From positions 1 through 64,000 of the forward strand of contig CALVZS010000009.1 in assembly GCA_944372575.1 (NCBI GenBank): a stretch of DNA of 64,000 nt. Reading direction: 5' to 3'. Source of the DNA: an uncultured Clostridia bacterium. GTDB taxonomy: Bacteria > Bacillota > Clostridia > Christensenellales > Borkfalkiaceae. Within the stretch, counting starts at the first letter, position 1; each line of letters opens with the position of its first letter. Positions 32,230-40,507 of this stretch are shown piece by piece. A program made the translations under genes and the position numbers. The notes below the pieces were generated by a model, which made no database searches, was not told the DNA's origin, and saw only the letters and a program-made list of their open reading frames with translations.

Positions 32230-33741
32230 TCATGACTGCGGATCGTTCTGCTTTGTCTCGGGGGCGCTTTCCTGTTCCGAATTGCCTGCTTCTTTCTGTT
32301 CGCGCACGCTTCCGGGTGCGGGGAAGGGCGTTTCAGCGGCGGGTACATCTGCGGCAGGACGCATTCCGAGTGCCTTCTGCACGATGAGAACGATCAGCGC
32401 GGCTCCGGCAAATACACAAGCGAGGACGGCATTCGTTACGTTGCTTTCCAACGCATCTCCGTAACCCGAGGAAGCCAGCTCCAGCAGCTCGGTCATTGCA
32501 TTTGCCGTGACGGCGCCGAGGATGCCCGCAAGCATGGCTGCCGCCGCGGTCAGGATGCCGGGCAGGAGAAGGCCGCGCTTTCTGCCGTCCGCCGCCGTGC
32601 AGAACAGGCGGCACAACAGCCATATGAAGGCACCGGTGAATATGAGCTGTGCCGCAAATCCCGCGATCGTCAGCCCCATGATGCGCCCGGTCACGGGGAC
32701 AAGCTCGTCGGGAACGCTCGCCAGCCCCAGTCCGCCCACAATGCTGCCCGTCATCTGCAGGGCGGGGGCAAAGCCCGCCGTGATCAGAAGGCTGTAGGTG
32801 AGGTAGACGGATTCGCTCTCGTTCATGCCGAACTGCACCGTTCCCGCCGTCAGAATGCACAATACGGCGATGCAGAACGCCGCGGCCGCAATCGAGAGGA
32901 TGCGGCGCACCAATGCGGTGCGCAGACCGTTCTTCAGGATGCCCGCCGTGACGGTGCAGACCAGCCAGGCGAACAGACAGACCGCGCCCGTACAGATGCC
33001 GGCAACGGTAGTTGAGTTGAGCGCTGTCTGTGCATTCACGCTCACGTCTGCGATCCCGCCGATCTGTCCGCTGCTGATCTGCGTGTCCACCGAGAGGAAG
33101 ATGCGCTCTGCGGACAGGAAGAGCATCGTGCAGGCAAGATAGGAGAGAAAGGCCGCGAGCGCAAGCCCGTCCGCGCGCTTATCCGTTTTTTTGCAGAGAT
33201 TGCGCACAAAGCGGATGAGGGCGAGCAGGAACAGGACGACGGTCGATGCCAGCGCGGCAGCGGCGGCGATCGTTCCGAACACAACGGACACATACAGCGC
33301 GGTGGGGTAGTAACCCGGATAGACGCTCGCCTGCTCCAGGAGCGCTTCGATCGTGCGGTAGGCGTCGCCGAAATAGTCGTACAGGCTGTTTGCGGCAATG
33401 CTGACGGGGATACCGCTCAGCTCCTCCGCGCTGCCCGTGACCGCCGTTCCGATGAGAAAGACGAAGATCAGGGCGAGCAGTGCTCCCAGCATGGCGCAGC
33501 CGCTGCCGACGATGCCGAGAACGCCGGCGGCCCCCTTCCGTCCCGAGGCAGGCGCGGTGCTGCGCACATTGACTTGCGCTGCGGCGGATGCGCGGACGGG
33601 CGCGCCGCAGTAGTTGCAGAAGCGGGCGTTTTCCGCCAGCGGCTTTCCGCAAGCGGCGCACGTCCTGTTCAGCAGGCTTCCGCACTGATTGCAGAAGCGG
33701 GAATCGCCGGGGTTTTCCGCCCCGCAGTTCGGACAGACCAT
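32230..33741 (-). CDS. Zinc-ribbon multi-pass membrane protein, unknown
   Basis: 503 residues. Two zinc ribbons at the N-terminus (CPNCGAENPGDSRFCNQCG and CAACGKPLAENARFCNYCG, residues 3-45), then about eight hydrophobic segments with a first loop SAEELSGIPVSIAANSLYDYFGDAYRTI, and an acidic, Gln-rich tail. No catalytic motif. The first membrane segment (GCAMLGALLALIFVFLIG) resembles that of the next gene upstream (33840-34769), suggesting an expanded local family. Start 33741 has GGAGGG 4 nt upstream. Promoter TTGACA-N17-TAAAAT. Confidence 0.7.
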   Translation of the reverse strand: MVCPNCGAENPGDSRFCNQCGSLLNRTCAACGKPLAENARFCNYCGAPVRASAAAQVNVRSTAPASGRKGAAGVLGIVGSGCAMLGALLALIFVFLIGTAVTGSAEELSGIPVSIAANSLYDYFGDAYRTIEALLEQASVYPGYYPTALYVSVVFGTIAAAAALASTVVLFLLALIRFVRNLCKKTDKRADGLALAAFLSYLACTMLFLSAERIFLSVDTQISSGQIGGIADVSVNAQTALNSTTVAGICTGAVCLFAWLVCTVTAGILKNGLRTALVRRILSIAAAAFCIAVLCILTAGTVQFGMNESESVYLTYSLLITAGFAPALQMTGSIVGGLGLASVPDELVPVTGRIMGLTIAGFAAQLIFTGAFIWLLCRLFCTAADGRKRGLLLPGILTAAAAMLAGILGAVTANAMTELLELASSGYGDALESNVTNAVLACVFAGAALIVLIVQKALGMRPAADVPAAETPFPAPGSVREQKEAGNSEQESAPETKQNDPQS

Positions 33742-33750
33742 ATTTCCCTC

Positions 33751-33798
33751 CAGAACAGTTCTGTCAACTATTTTACAGGATATGCTCGCAAATGTCAA
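33751..33798 (-). promoter_or_regulatory. Promoter with a palindrome downstream of the -10 box
   Basis: Minus strand: TTGACA (33793-33798), 17-nt spacer, TAAAAT (33770-33775), then the perfect palindrome CAGAAC-A-GTTCTG (33751-33763) in the leader, just before the ribosome binding site. Confidence 0.65.
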
Positions 33799-33839
33799 TA
33801 GCGTTTGAAAAAAAATGCAGGATGCGGACGGAAAAAAAA

Positions 33840-34769
33840 CTAACGGGCATCGGTTTGCAGCCGCGCGGAGATGAGCGTGTCCGCAAGGACGCACAGGACG
33901 AGCAGCGCGGCGAGCAGGATGCAGAATGCAGGTACGCCCCGGAAAAAGAGCAGCTGCATCTCTTCGGACATGGGGGCGAGCTGTATCATGCAGACGGCCG
34001 ACGCAATGGCGCACGCCGCCGTGAGGCACGCGCGCAGCAGAGTGGGTTTGCGCTGCCGGGCAATGTTACCGAGCAGCCGCTCCATGAGCAGGACGCCGCA
34101 TACGGCATAGCCGATCAGGAAGAGGAAGAGAAACGCTGCCGCCGTGCGGCTGCCGGGCGCTTCCGGGTCGGTAAAGAGGAGGGACAGGCCCATTCTGTCG
34201 CCCTCCGTCACGGCGCCCGTCGAGAAGAGCGCGGAGAGAACGTACAGGATGACGAGGCCGATCACGGCGGCAGCAGAGCGCAGGACGGCTTCCTTTCCGC
34301 CGTGCAGCCCCCTCTTGGCGAACAGGGAGGGGACGACGGAGGCGAGCACGCCCGTCCCGGTCAGGACGAGCCCTGCGACGGTGGCGCCGTTTAAACGGCG
34401 CGTGCCTTCCGCCATGCAGGCGGAAAAGAGCAGGATGCCCATGTGATACGCGCCGCAGACGGCATAGCTGAAATAGAGGGAATCCTTCTGCGTCTTTCCC
34501 GTCAGAAAGCGCACAAGGCGCACGGCGGTGAGGGCAAAGAGGACGCAGACGGCGGCGATGCTCAGGATGGCGGCGCAGAGGAGATACGCCCGCCCGGCGC
34601 CCTCTGCCCGGAGGGCGCCGAGGAGAAGAAAGGCGTTGCCGCGGCGGTCGGTGAAGCCGATCAGAAAGACAAAGATACACGCGCAGATGGCGCCGGCGAG
34701 GGCGCATCCCTCGCCGGCGGCGGCAAGCCGCCGCCCGTTTTTTGTAAGCCGTGTGCGGAAATTTTCCAT
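33840..34769 (-). CDS. Multi-pass membrane protein, unknown
   Basis: 309 residues, roughly seven hydrophobic segments and a short Lys/Arg-rich N-terminus. Its first helix (GEGCALAGAICACIFVFLIGFTDRRG) matches the first helix of the neighbouring zinc-ribbon protein in pattern, but it has no zinc ribbon. Ribosome binding site AAAAGGAGTT. No family recognised. Confidence 0.6.
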   Translation of the reverse strand: MENFRTRLTKNGRRLAAAGEGCALAGAICACIFVFLIGFTDRRGNAFLLLGALRAEGAGRAYLLCAAILSIAAVCVLFALTAVRLVRFLTGKTQKDSLYFSYAVCGAYHMGILLFSACMAEGTRRLNGATVAGLVLTGTGVLASVVPSLFAKRGLHGGKEAVLRSAAAVIGLVILYVLSALFSTGAVTEGDRMGLSLLFTDPEAPGSRTAAAFLFLFLIGYAVCGVLLMERLLGNIARQRKPTLLRACLTAACAIASAVCMIQLAPMSEEMQLLFFRGVPAFCILLAALLVLCVLADTLISARLQTDAR

Positions 34770-34883
34770 ATCCGAACTCCTTTTTCCTATTCTATCACGG
34801 ACAGAGGGATGCGGTCAAGAATTGTGCGGAAAAATTTGGGCAAAGTTTACAAGATGAAGGGGGAGATTTGTAGCATTTGACCA

Positions 34884-34912
34884 TTGCATTTTTCCGCAGA
34901 ATTCTGTATAAT
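34884..34912 (+). promoter_or_regulatory. Promoter of the MsmK-type ATPase gene
   Basis: Perfect -10 TATAAT (34907-34912) and a weak -35 TTGCAT (34884-34889) at 17 nt, with a spacer starting TTTTCCG. Confidence 0.6.
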
Positions 34913-34948
34913 AGAGGAAATCCAAAATGAAACGGTAGGGAGGAACTT

Positions 34949-36349
34949 ATGTCCGGTCTGTTGCTCAAAGGCATCAACAAGATCTATCCAGGCGGAAACC
35001 AGGCGGTGTTCAACTTCACCCTTGATATCCGTGACAAGGAATTCATCGTTTTCGTCGGCCCCTCGGGCTGCGGAAAGTCCACAACGCTGCGCATGATCGC
35101 GGGCCTTGAGGAGATCTCCTCGGGCGAGCTGTACATCGACGGCAAGCTGGTCAACGACGTTGTCCCCAAGGACAGAGATATCGCGATGGTCTTCCAGAAC
35201 TACGCACTCTATCCGCACATGTCCGTCTATGACAACATGGCATTCGGTCTGAAACTCAGAAAGGTGCCCAAGGACGTCATCGACGAAAAGGTCAAGGCGG
35301 CGGCCGAGATCCTCGGCATCACCGATTACCTGTCCCGTAAGCCCAAGGCGCTCTCCGGCGGTCAGCGTCAGCGCGTCGCGCTCGGCAGAACCATCGTGCG
35401 TGAGCCCAAGGTCTTCCTTCTGGACGAGCCTCTGTCCAACCTCGATGCAAAGCTCCGCGCTCAGATGAGAACGGAGATCTCCAAGCTGCACGTCCGTCTT
35501 GCCACGACGTTCATCTACGTCACGCACGACCAGATCGAGGCAATGACGATGGGTACGCGTATCGTCGTCATGAAGGACGGCTTCATGCAGCAGGTCGATA
35601 CCCCTCAGAACCTCTATGACTATCCCATCAATCTGTTCGTTGCCGGCTTCATCGGCACGCCGCAGATGAACTTCTTCAAGAATTCCACCATCACCGAGGA
35701 GAACGGCAAGATCTACGTCAACTTCATCGGCGGCAACAAGATCCTGCTGCCCAAGTCGATGGTCGTCAAGATCAAGAACCTCGATGACTACAAGAATACC
35801 GGCAAGCCCGTCACGCTGGGCGTGCGCCCCGAGGACATTCACGAGGATCAGGCGTTCATCTCCACCTCGCCCGACACCGTCGTCAAGGCGCGCGTCGACG
35901 TCATTGAAAAGCTGGGCGCCGAGACGCAGATCTACTGCGACGTCGACTATGAGAACGACAAGAACATCATCGTCGACAACGCGGCACAGATGATCGCAAA
36001 GATCTCCTCGCGTGCAGTGGTCGAGCTGGGCGAGATCGTCGAGCTTGCTTTCGACGCAAAGCACATCCACCTCTTCGACGGCTATACCGAGTCCACCATG
36101 CTCGAGCGCGATGAGCACTACGAGGTCATCCCCGAGAATGCGGAGGGTGCGGCGTTCGTGCCTCCCACACCGCAGGAGATGCAGGCGCAGATCGATGCAG
36201 CCCGCGTCGTCACCAAGGAGATGAAGAAGCAGGCGAAGCGCGACGCCAAGATGGAGGCGCGCCGCCATGCGGCAGAGGAGAAGGCGGAGGCAGAAAAGGC
36301 CGCCGAAGAAGTTCCTCAGGACGAGAACAACGAAGAGCCCAAAGAGTAA
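34949..36349 (+). CDS. MsmK/UgpC/MalK-type sugar ABC transporter ATPase
   Basis: 466 residues. ABC ATPase domain (1-240): Walker A GPSGCGKSTT, Q-loop VFQNYALYPHMSVYDN, signature LSGGQRQRVALGR, Walker B VFLLDEPLSNLDAKLR, H-loop THDQIEAMTM; then a TOBE/OB regulatory region (about 240-370, GVRPEDIH). MsmK-type ATPases energise several carbohydrate importers whose permeases lie elsewhere; here it is indeed an orphan, without permease or binding protein. The last 90 residues, rich in Lys, Glu and Ala (EMKKQAKRDAKMEARRHAAEEKAEAEKAAEE…), are an unusual extension likely forming a charged helix. Confidence 0.9.
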   Translation: MSGLLLKGINKIYPGGNQAVFNFTLDIRDKEFIVFVGPSGCGKSTTLRMIAGLEEISSGELYIDGKLVNDVVPKDRDIAMVFQNYALYPHMSVYDNMAFGLKLRKVPKDVIDEKVKAAAEILGITDYLSRKPKALSGGQRQRVALGRTIVREPKVFLLDEPLSNLDAKLRAQMRTEISKLHVRLATTFIYVTHDQIEAMTMGTRIVVMKDGFMQQVDTPQNLYDYPINLFVAGFIGTPQMNFFKNSTITEENGKIYVNFIGGNKILLPKSMVVKIKNLDDYKNTGKPVTLGVRPEDIHEDQAFISTSPDTVVKARVDVIEKLGAETQIYCDVDYENDKNIIVDNAAQMIAKISSRAVVELGEIVELAFDAKHIHLFDGYTESTMLERDEHYEVIPENAEGAAFVPPTPQEMQAQIDAARVVTKEMKKQAKRDAKMEARRHAAEEKAEAEKAAEEVPQDENNEEPKE

Positions 36350-36363
36350 CAAAGATGCAAAGG

Positions 36364-36400
36364 AAGGACGCCCGTCGCATGACGGGCGTCCTTGTGCGTT
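36364..36400 (+). terminator. Terminator after the MsmK-type gene
   Basis: 13-bp stem AAGGACGCCCGTC / GACGGGCGTCCTT (36364-36376, 36381-36393) with a weak T-tract. Confidence 0.65.
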
Positions 36401-36416
36401 ATGCCCGGAAATCATT

Positions 36417-36450
36417 GACAAATTTTCCGAAAACGTGTAAGATAGGAAAA
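36417..36450 (+). promoter_or_regulatory. Promoter of the heavy-metal exporter gene with TTTTCCGAAAA spacer
   Basis: TTGACA, a 17-nt spacer AATTTTCCGAAAACGTG, then TAAGAT. The spacer is close to that of the plsX promoter. Confidence 0.7.
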
Positions 36451-36471
36451 TCATAAGAGGAGGTTCGCCGG

Positions 36472-37449
36472 ATGTGGGACGTCATTGCGGATGCGCTGCT
36501 GGATACCCTGAAGCTGTTGCCCTTTCTGCTGCTTTTATATATTCTCATTGAGCTCATGGAGCACAATACGCGCGTGGGCAGGGCAAACCGCGCGCTCGCC
36601 GGCGGATGGGCGCCCCTTCTGGGCAGCGCCACCGGGCTGATCCCCATGTGCGGATTCTCCGTCATGGCAGCAAAACTGTACGAAAAGAGATACGTCACGC
36701 TCGGCACGCTGCTCGCCGTATTCATCGCCACCAGCGACGAGGCGTTTCTTGTCATGCTCGTCTCCGACATGAGCTGGCTCAATAAGCTTGTGTCCATCCT
36801 CTCCATGTGCGGCATCAAGCTCGCCCTGGGTGCTGCTGTGGGGTATGCCGCCGATCTCCTCGTCCGCCGCGCCCCCGTGACGCCCATGCCCGTGATCGAC
36901 TACGAGGAGGAAGAGCACGGCCACGACCATGACCATGAGCATGATCACGGCCACGATCACGCCTGCGAAGAGGAGGAACACGAGCAGGACGAATTTACGG
37001 CGTGCGAACACAAGCACGGCAGGCGGGGGAATCTCTCCGTCTACTTCGTCTCGCCCCTGCTGCATACGCTGCAGGTGGCGGCATTCGTGCTCCTCGTCAA
37101 CCTCGCGTTCGGTTTTTTGTTCTATTTCATCGGCGAGGACACCGTCATGGAGTTCCTGCAGGGGAGCGGATACTGGTACCAGCCGCTCATCTGTTCCCTG
37201 CTCGGTTTTGTCCCCAACTGCGCCTCCTCCGTCATTCTCGCAGAGGTATATGCGATGGGGGGGATCTCCTTCGGCAGCTGCCTTGCGGGACTTGTCGTCA
37301 ACGCGGGGCTCGGGTATCTCGTCCTCTTCAGGGACGTCCCGGCATGGAAGCGCACGCTCGCCGTCTGCGCCTTTCTCATCGCGCTCGGCATTGCCGTCGG
37401 CTATGCAGTCAATGCTCTTTCGCTCGCGCTTCCGCCCATCTCTTTGTGA
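36472..37449 (+). CDS. Putative 10-TM heavy-metal/manganese exporter (ArsP_2-like)
   Basis: 325-residue membrane protein with two similar halves: LLPFLLLLYILIELMEHNTRVG…ATGLIPMCGFSVMAAKLYEKRYVTLGTLLAVFIATSDEA, and the second half QPLICSLLGFVPNCASSVILAEVYAMGGISFGSCLAGLVVNAG. This matches the 'putative manganese transporter / 10TM heavy-metal exporter' family. Between the halves (about 149-182) lies a cytoplasmic loop of alternating His and Asp with two Cys, a probable metal-binding sensor or buffer. Ribosome binding site GAGGAGG. No riboswitch fits in the short leader. Single gene. Confidence 0.8.
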   Translation: MWDVIADALLDTLKLLPFLLLLYILIELMEHNTRVGRANRALAGGWAPLLGSATGLIPMCGFSVMAAKLYEKRYVTLGTLLAVFIATSDEAFLVMLVSDMSWLNKLVSILSMCGIKLALGAAVGYAADLLVRRAPVTPMPVIDYEEEEHGHDHDHEHDHGHDHACEEEEHEQDEFTACEHKHGRRGNLSVYFVSPLLHTLQVAAFVLLVNLAFGFLFYFIGEDTVMEFLQGSGYWYQPLICSLLGFVPNCASSVILAEVYAMGGISFGSCLAGLVVNAGLGYLVLFRDVPAWKRTLAVCAFLIALGIAVGYAVNALSLALPPISL

Positions 37450-37452
37450 GGT

Positions 37453-37481
37453 TTGACAGGCGGCGCGCCGTGTGATATAAT
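37453..37481 (+). promoter_or_regulatory. hisC promoter
   Basis: TTGACA (37453-37458), 17-nt spacer, TATAAT (37476-37481); perfect consensus. Confidence 0.85.
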
Positions 37482-37499
37482 CGGAAACGGAGGAAAACC

Positions 37500-38561
37500 A
37501 TGCAATTCATCAGCAAAAAAGCGCGCGCCATCGCGCCCTATACGGCGGGCGAACAGCTGCGCGACAGGACATATATCAAGCTCAACACCAATGAAAATCC
37601 CTATCCGCCCTCGCTGCGCGTGCAGGAGGCGCTTGCGGCGTTCCCGGCGGAGGAGCTGCGCCGCTATCCGCGCCCCGATGCCGACCTTCTGCGCGCGGCG
37701 ATCGCCGGGCAGGAGGGGGTCAGCCCCGAGAACGTGTTCTGCGGCAACGGTTCGGACGAGGTGCTCGCGCTCTCCTTTCCTGCCTTCTTCGACACGGACG
37801 GCGCGGGCGCGTGCTTTGCCGACCTCACCTATTCGTTCTATGAGGTGTTTGCGTCCTTCTTCGGGATCCCCGTCACGATCGTGCCGCTGCGCGGCGATTT
37901 TACCTTTGACCTCGATGCACTCGCCCGCACCGTCTGCCGGGGATATTATATCGCCAACCCCAACGCGCCCACGGGGGTGGGTATCGGCAGGGCGGAGATG
38001 GAGCGCTTTGTCGCAGACGTTCCCGAAAAACTCGTCATTCTGGACGAGGCGTACATGGACTTTTTCGGCGAGAGCTGCGTTCCGCTCACGCAAAAATATG
38101 AAAACGTGCTCGTCGTCAAGACGTTCTCCAAGAGCTATTCGCTCGCGGGCATCCGCTGCGGATATGCGGTGGGGAATGCGCGGCTCATTGCGGCGCTCTG
38201 CCGCATGAAGGATTGCTTTAATTCCTATCCCGTGGACGCGGTGGCGCAGGCAGTCTGCACGGCTGCCGTGCAGGATAAGGCGTACTATGCCGGTGTCACG
38301 CAGGCTGTCATCTCCGAGCGGACGCGCCTGCAGGGAGCGCTGCGGGAGCTGGGGTTCACCGTCCCGGAGAGCGCTTCCAACTTCCTGTTTGCAGGCAGGG
38401 CGAGGGCGGGCGGACGGGAGATCTATACCCGTCTGAAGGAGGCGGGCATCCTTGTCCGCTTCTGGGACAAGCCCGTTCTGAAGGATTTTGTGCGCATCAC
38501 GGTGGGGACGGCCGCGGAAAACGATGCGCTCATCGCACAACTCAAACAAATTCTATCATAG
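37500..38561 (+). CDS. hisC: Histidinol-phosphate aminotransferase-like enzyme
   Basis: 353-residue fold-type I PLP enzyme. LNTNENPYPPS at the N-terminus, GNGSDEVL phosphate-binding, NPNAPTG, LDEAYMDF with the PLP-contacting Asp, and the Schiff-base Lys in VKTFSKSYSLAGIRCGY are all as in HisC. It would transaminate imidazole-acetol phosphate in histidine synthesis, but no other his genes are close, and HisC-like enzymes also serve aromatic amino acids. Its own promoter and a GGAGGAAAA ribosome binding site. Followed by the AraM-like gene 11 nt later. Confidence 0.88.
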   Translation: MQFISKKARAIAPYTAGEQLRDRTYIKLNTNENPYPPSLRVQEALAAFPAEELRRYPRPDADLLRAAIAGQEGVSPENVFCGNGSDEVLALSFPAFFDTDGAGACFADLTYSFYEVFASFFGIPVTIVPLRGDFTFDLDALARTVCRGYYIANPNAPTGVGIGRAEMERFVADVPEKLVILDEAYMDFFGESCVPLTQKYENVLVVKTFSKSYSLAGIRCGYAVGNARLIAALCRMKDCFNSYPVDAVAQAVCTAAVQDKAYYAGVTQAVISERTRLQGALRELGFTVPESASNFLFAGRARAGGREIYTRLKEAGILVRFWDKPVLKDFVRITVGTAAENDALIAQLKQILS

Positions 38562-38572
38562 GAGGGGAGCTT

Positions 38573-39649
38573 ATGCGGCTCGACCTTTCCGTACCGAAGA
38601 TGAACGCCGGAGCAGGCGCGGTAGGAGAGGGCGAGGCCGGCTCCGTCAGAGAGGAGACGGAGCGATTTCTCTTGCGTACGGCGGGGAAGGTTCTTCTCCT
38701 CTCTGACAGCGTATCCTTTCCGGCGCTGCTCCCCGCGGCGCGCCTTGCGCGTGCTGTCACGCTCATCTATGACGGCGATGCGCTCGCGCCCTTTGCCCTC
38801 TCCGAGGGCGGCTGCGTGCTTGCCTCGGGCGGGGCGGAGGTGCTGCGCGCCGCCCGCTTTTTTGCCGCCGTGCGGCGGCTGCCATGTATGATCTTTCCAA
38901 CGCACGCTGCCTGCGACGGTGCCTTTGAAGGGTCGGCGCGGGTGCGTCTCGCCGGGCAGGAGAGGGAGGTGCAGCTCGCGCAGGCGGAGGTCGCATTGGA
39001 TCTTACGCTCATGCGGGATACGCTTGCGGAGGGGTATGCGCGCATTCTGCTGTCCCGCCTCGCGCTGTTCGAGGCAAGGGCGGTAGGGCTCATATGCCGC
39101 CGCCCCTTCGGCGGGGAGGCGTACGAGGAGGTGTTTTCGCTCACGGACGGCGCGGAGGAGCTTTCGGCGCAGGAGATTGTTTGTCGCAATGCACGCATCC
39201 GCGTGTTGGAGGGGCAGGGCGCGCCGACGGGCGAGGGCGCCGTCCTGCGCACGCTGTATGCCGATGCGCCCCTTCCCTCGCTGTATGCCCACCGGGCGCT
39301 CTCGGCGCTCTACGATGCCTTTTTCCGCAAGGGTGTGCCGCGGCGGTATTTCGTTCCCGACTACCGTGCGCGCGCCGCGGCGGCTGGCACGCGGTATGCC
39401 GATCAGGCCATCCCGCGTCCCTCCGAATATGCCGCGCGGGCGCTCGCGCTCGAGCGCGTGCGCGGGGAACTGCTTACTCAGATCGCCGCGCTGCGGCGGC
39501 GGCATCCCGCGCAGCTCCGGCAGATCCGCGGCATGGTTCGCCTCCCGCCCTTTACGCCCGATCTGAACTGTTTGAAAATTCTGCCCGAACGGGCGCCGGG
39601 CGGCCTGTGTGCCGTGCTGCGCGACTTCGGACTTTTGGAGAACATATGA
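38573..39649 (+). CDS. AraM/glycerol-1-phosphate dehydrogenase-like protein lacking metal ligands
   Basis: 358 residues. CVLASGGAEVLRAARFFAAV + RRLPCMIFPTHAACDGAF (81-118) matches the nucleotide-binding signature of AraM/EgsA and dehydroquinate-synthase-like proteins (GSGT…RFAA…LPFISYPTAPSVDGF). But the segment that should read GFGDMLGK with the metal Asp is GYARILLS (about 154-161), and neither the His-rich SGGEHH motif nor a second His ligand is found. It is thus probably not a metal-dependent dehydrogenase; it may have a sensory or structural role. Ribosome binding site GGAGGGG. It overlaps the AraL-like HAD gene by 4 nt, the same pairing as araL-araM in Bacillus. Confidence 0.6.
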   Translation: MRLDLSVPKMNAGAGAVGEGEAGSVREETERFLLRTAGKVLLLSDSVSFPALLPAARLARAVTLIYDGDALAPFALSEGGCVLASGGAEVLRAARFFAAVRRLPCMIFPTHAACDGAFEGSARVRLAGQEREVQLAQAEVALDLTLMRDTLAEGYARILLSRLALFEARAVGLICRRPFGGEAYEEVFSLTDGAEELSAQEIVCRNARIRVLEGQGAPTGEGAVLRTLYADAPLPSLYAHRALSALYDAFFRKGVPRRYFVPDYRARAAAAGTRYADQAIPRPSEYAARALALERVRGELLTQIAALRRRHPAQLRQIRGMVRLPPFTPDLNCLKILPERAPGGLCAVLRDFGLLENI

Positions 39650-40425
39650 CAAGACAGGAACTGCTCGCCGCCTGCGATCTCTTTCTCTTCGATTTGGACG
39701 GCACCGTATATCTCGGCGACGCACCCATTGCCGGTGCGGCGGAGGCGCTCGCGCGGCTGCGCCGGGCGGGAAAACGCGTGGTGTTTCTCACGAATAATTC
39801 CTCCAGGACGCCGGCGGAGTATGAAAAAAAACTGCGCCGGCTCGGACTGTGGGGGGACGATGACAGGGTGTACACCTCCGCGGATGCGACGGCGGAGTAT
39901 CTGAATGCGCACTTTCCCGGCAGGCGGGCATGTCTGCTCGCCACGCAGGCGGTCGCGGCGCAGTTTTGCGCGGCGGGCGTGACGCTCGATGAGGATGCGC
40001 CCGACGTGTGCGTGCTCGCCTATGACACGACGCTCACCTTTGAAAAGATGCGCCGCTTCAATGAGTTGCTCGCCGTGGGAAAGCCGTTCATCGCCACCCA
40101 CCCGGACGACGTCTGCCCGACGGCGGGCGTCCCCATGCCGGACGTCGGCTCCTTCCTCGCCCTCTTCGAGCGCTCGTGCGGCAGGCGGCCGGACGTCATC
40201 TGCGGCAAGCCCTACGCTGTCATGGGGGAGTGCGTCGCGCGCACGTTCGGCGTGCCTGCCGCCGCCACCTGCATGGTGGGGGACAGGCTGCACACGGACA
40301 TCCGCTTCGGCAACGCCAACGGGATGCGCACACTGCTCGTGCTCTCGGGCGAGACGACGCGGGAGAATATGGCAAAGTATCCGGACACGCCCGATCTCGT
40401 GCTCGAAAGCGTTGCCGCACTCTGA
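39646..40425 (+). CDS. HAD-IIA family sugar-phosphatase (NagD/AraL-like)
   Basis: 259 residues. Motif I LFLFDLDGTVYLGDAPI (nucleophile Asp16, about 13-29), motif II VVFLTNNSSRTPAEY, IIA cap domain (about 75-180), Lys in VICGKPYAVMGE and motif IV CMVGDRLHTDIRFGNANGM. AraL/NagD enzymes dephosphorylate sugar phosphates and similar metabolites. ATG 39646 overlaps the stop of the AraM-like gene, so the two are co-translated. Confidence 0.88.
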   Translation: MTRQELLAACDLFLFDLDGTVYLGDAPIAGAAEALARLRRAGKRVVFLTNNSSRTPAEYEKKLRRLGLWGDDDRVYTSADATAEYLNAHFPGRRACLLATQAVAAQFCAAGVTLDEDAPDVCVLAYDTTLTFEKMRRFNELLAVGKPFIATHPDDVCPTAGVPMPDVGSFLALFERSCGRRPDVICGKPYAVMGECVARTFGVPAAATCMVGDRLHTDIRFGNANGMRTLLVLSGETTRENMAKYPDTPDLVLESVAAL

Positions 40426-40433
40426 AAAAATAT

Positions 40434-40461
40434 GTTTGAAAGTACCCCGAAAGGTGGTACA
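40434..40461 (+). promoter_or_regulatory. Possible SigB-type promoter of the sigma operon
   Basis: GTTTGA (40434-40439), then 16-17 nt, GGTACA (40456-40461), resembling the GTTT-N14-15-GGGTAT pattern of SigB/SigF-class factors; no sigma-A promoter is evident. Autoregulation would follow. Single instance, so weak. A hairpin (40479-40486 with 40489-40496) abuts the ribosome binding site CGGAGG. Confidence 0.35.
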
Positions 40462-40507
40462 TAAAGAATGAGAAAAGACCGCACGCAAGCGTGCGGCGGA
40501 GGACATC

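Noticed and set aside
36395..36472. yybP-ykoY manganese riboswitch before the metal exporter
   Set aside because: After the promoter only about 30 nt remain before ATG, too short for any riboswitch.
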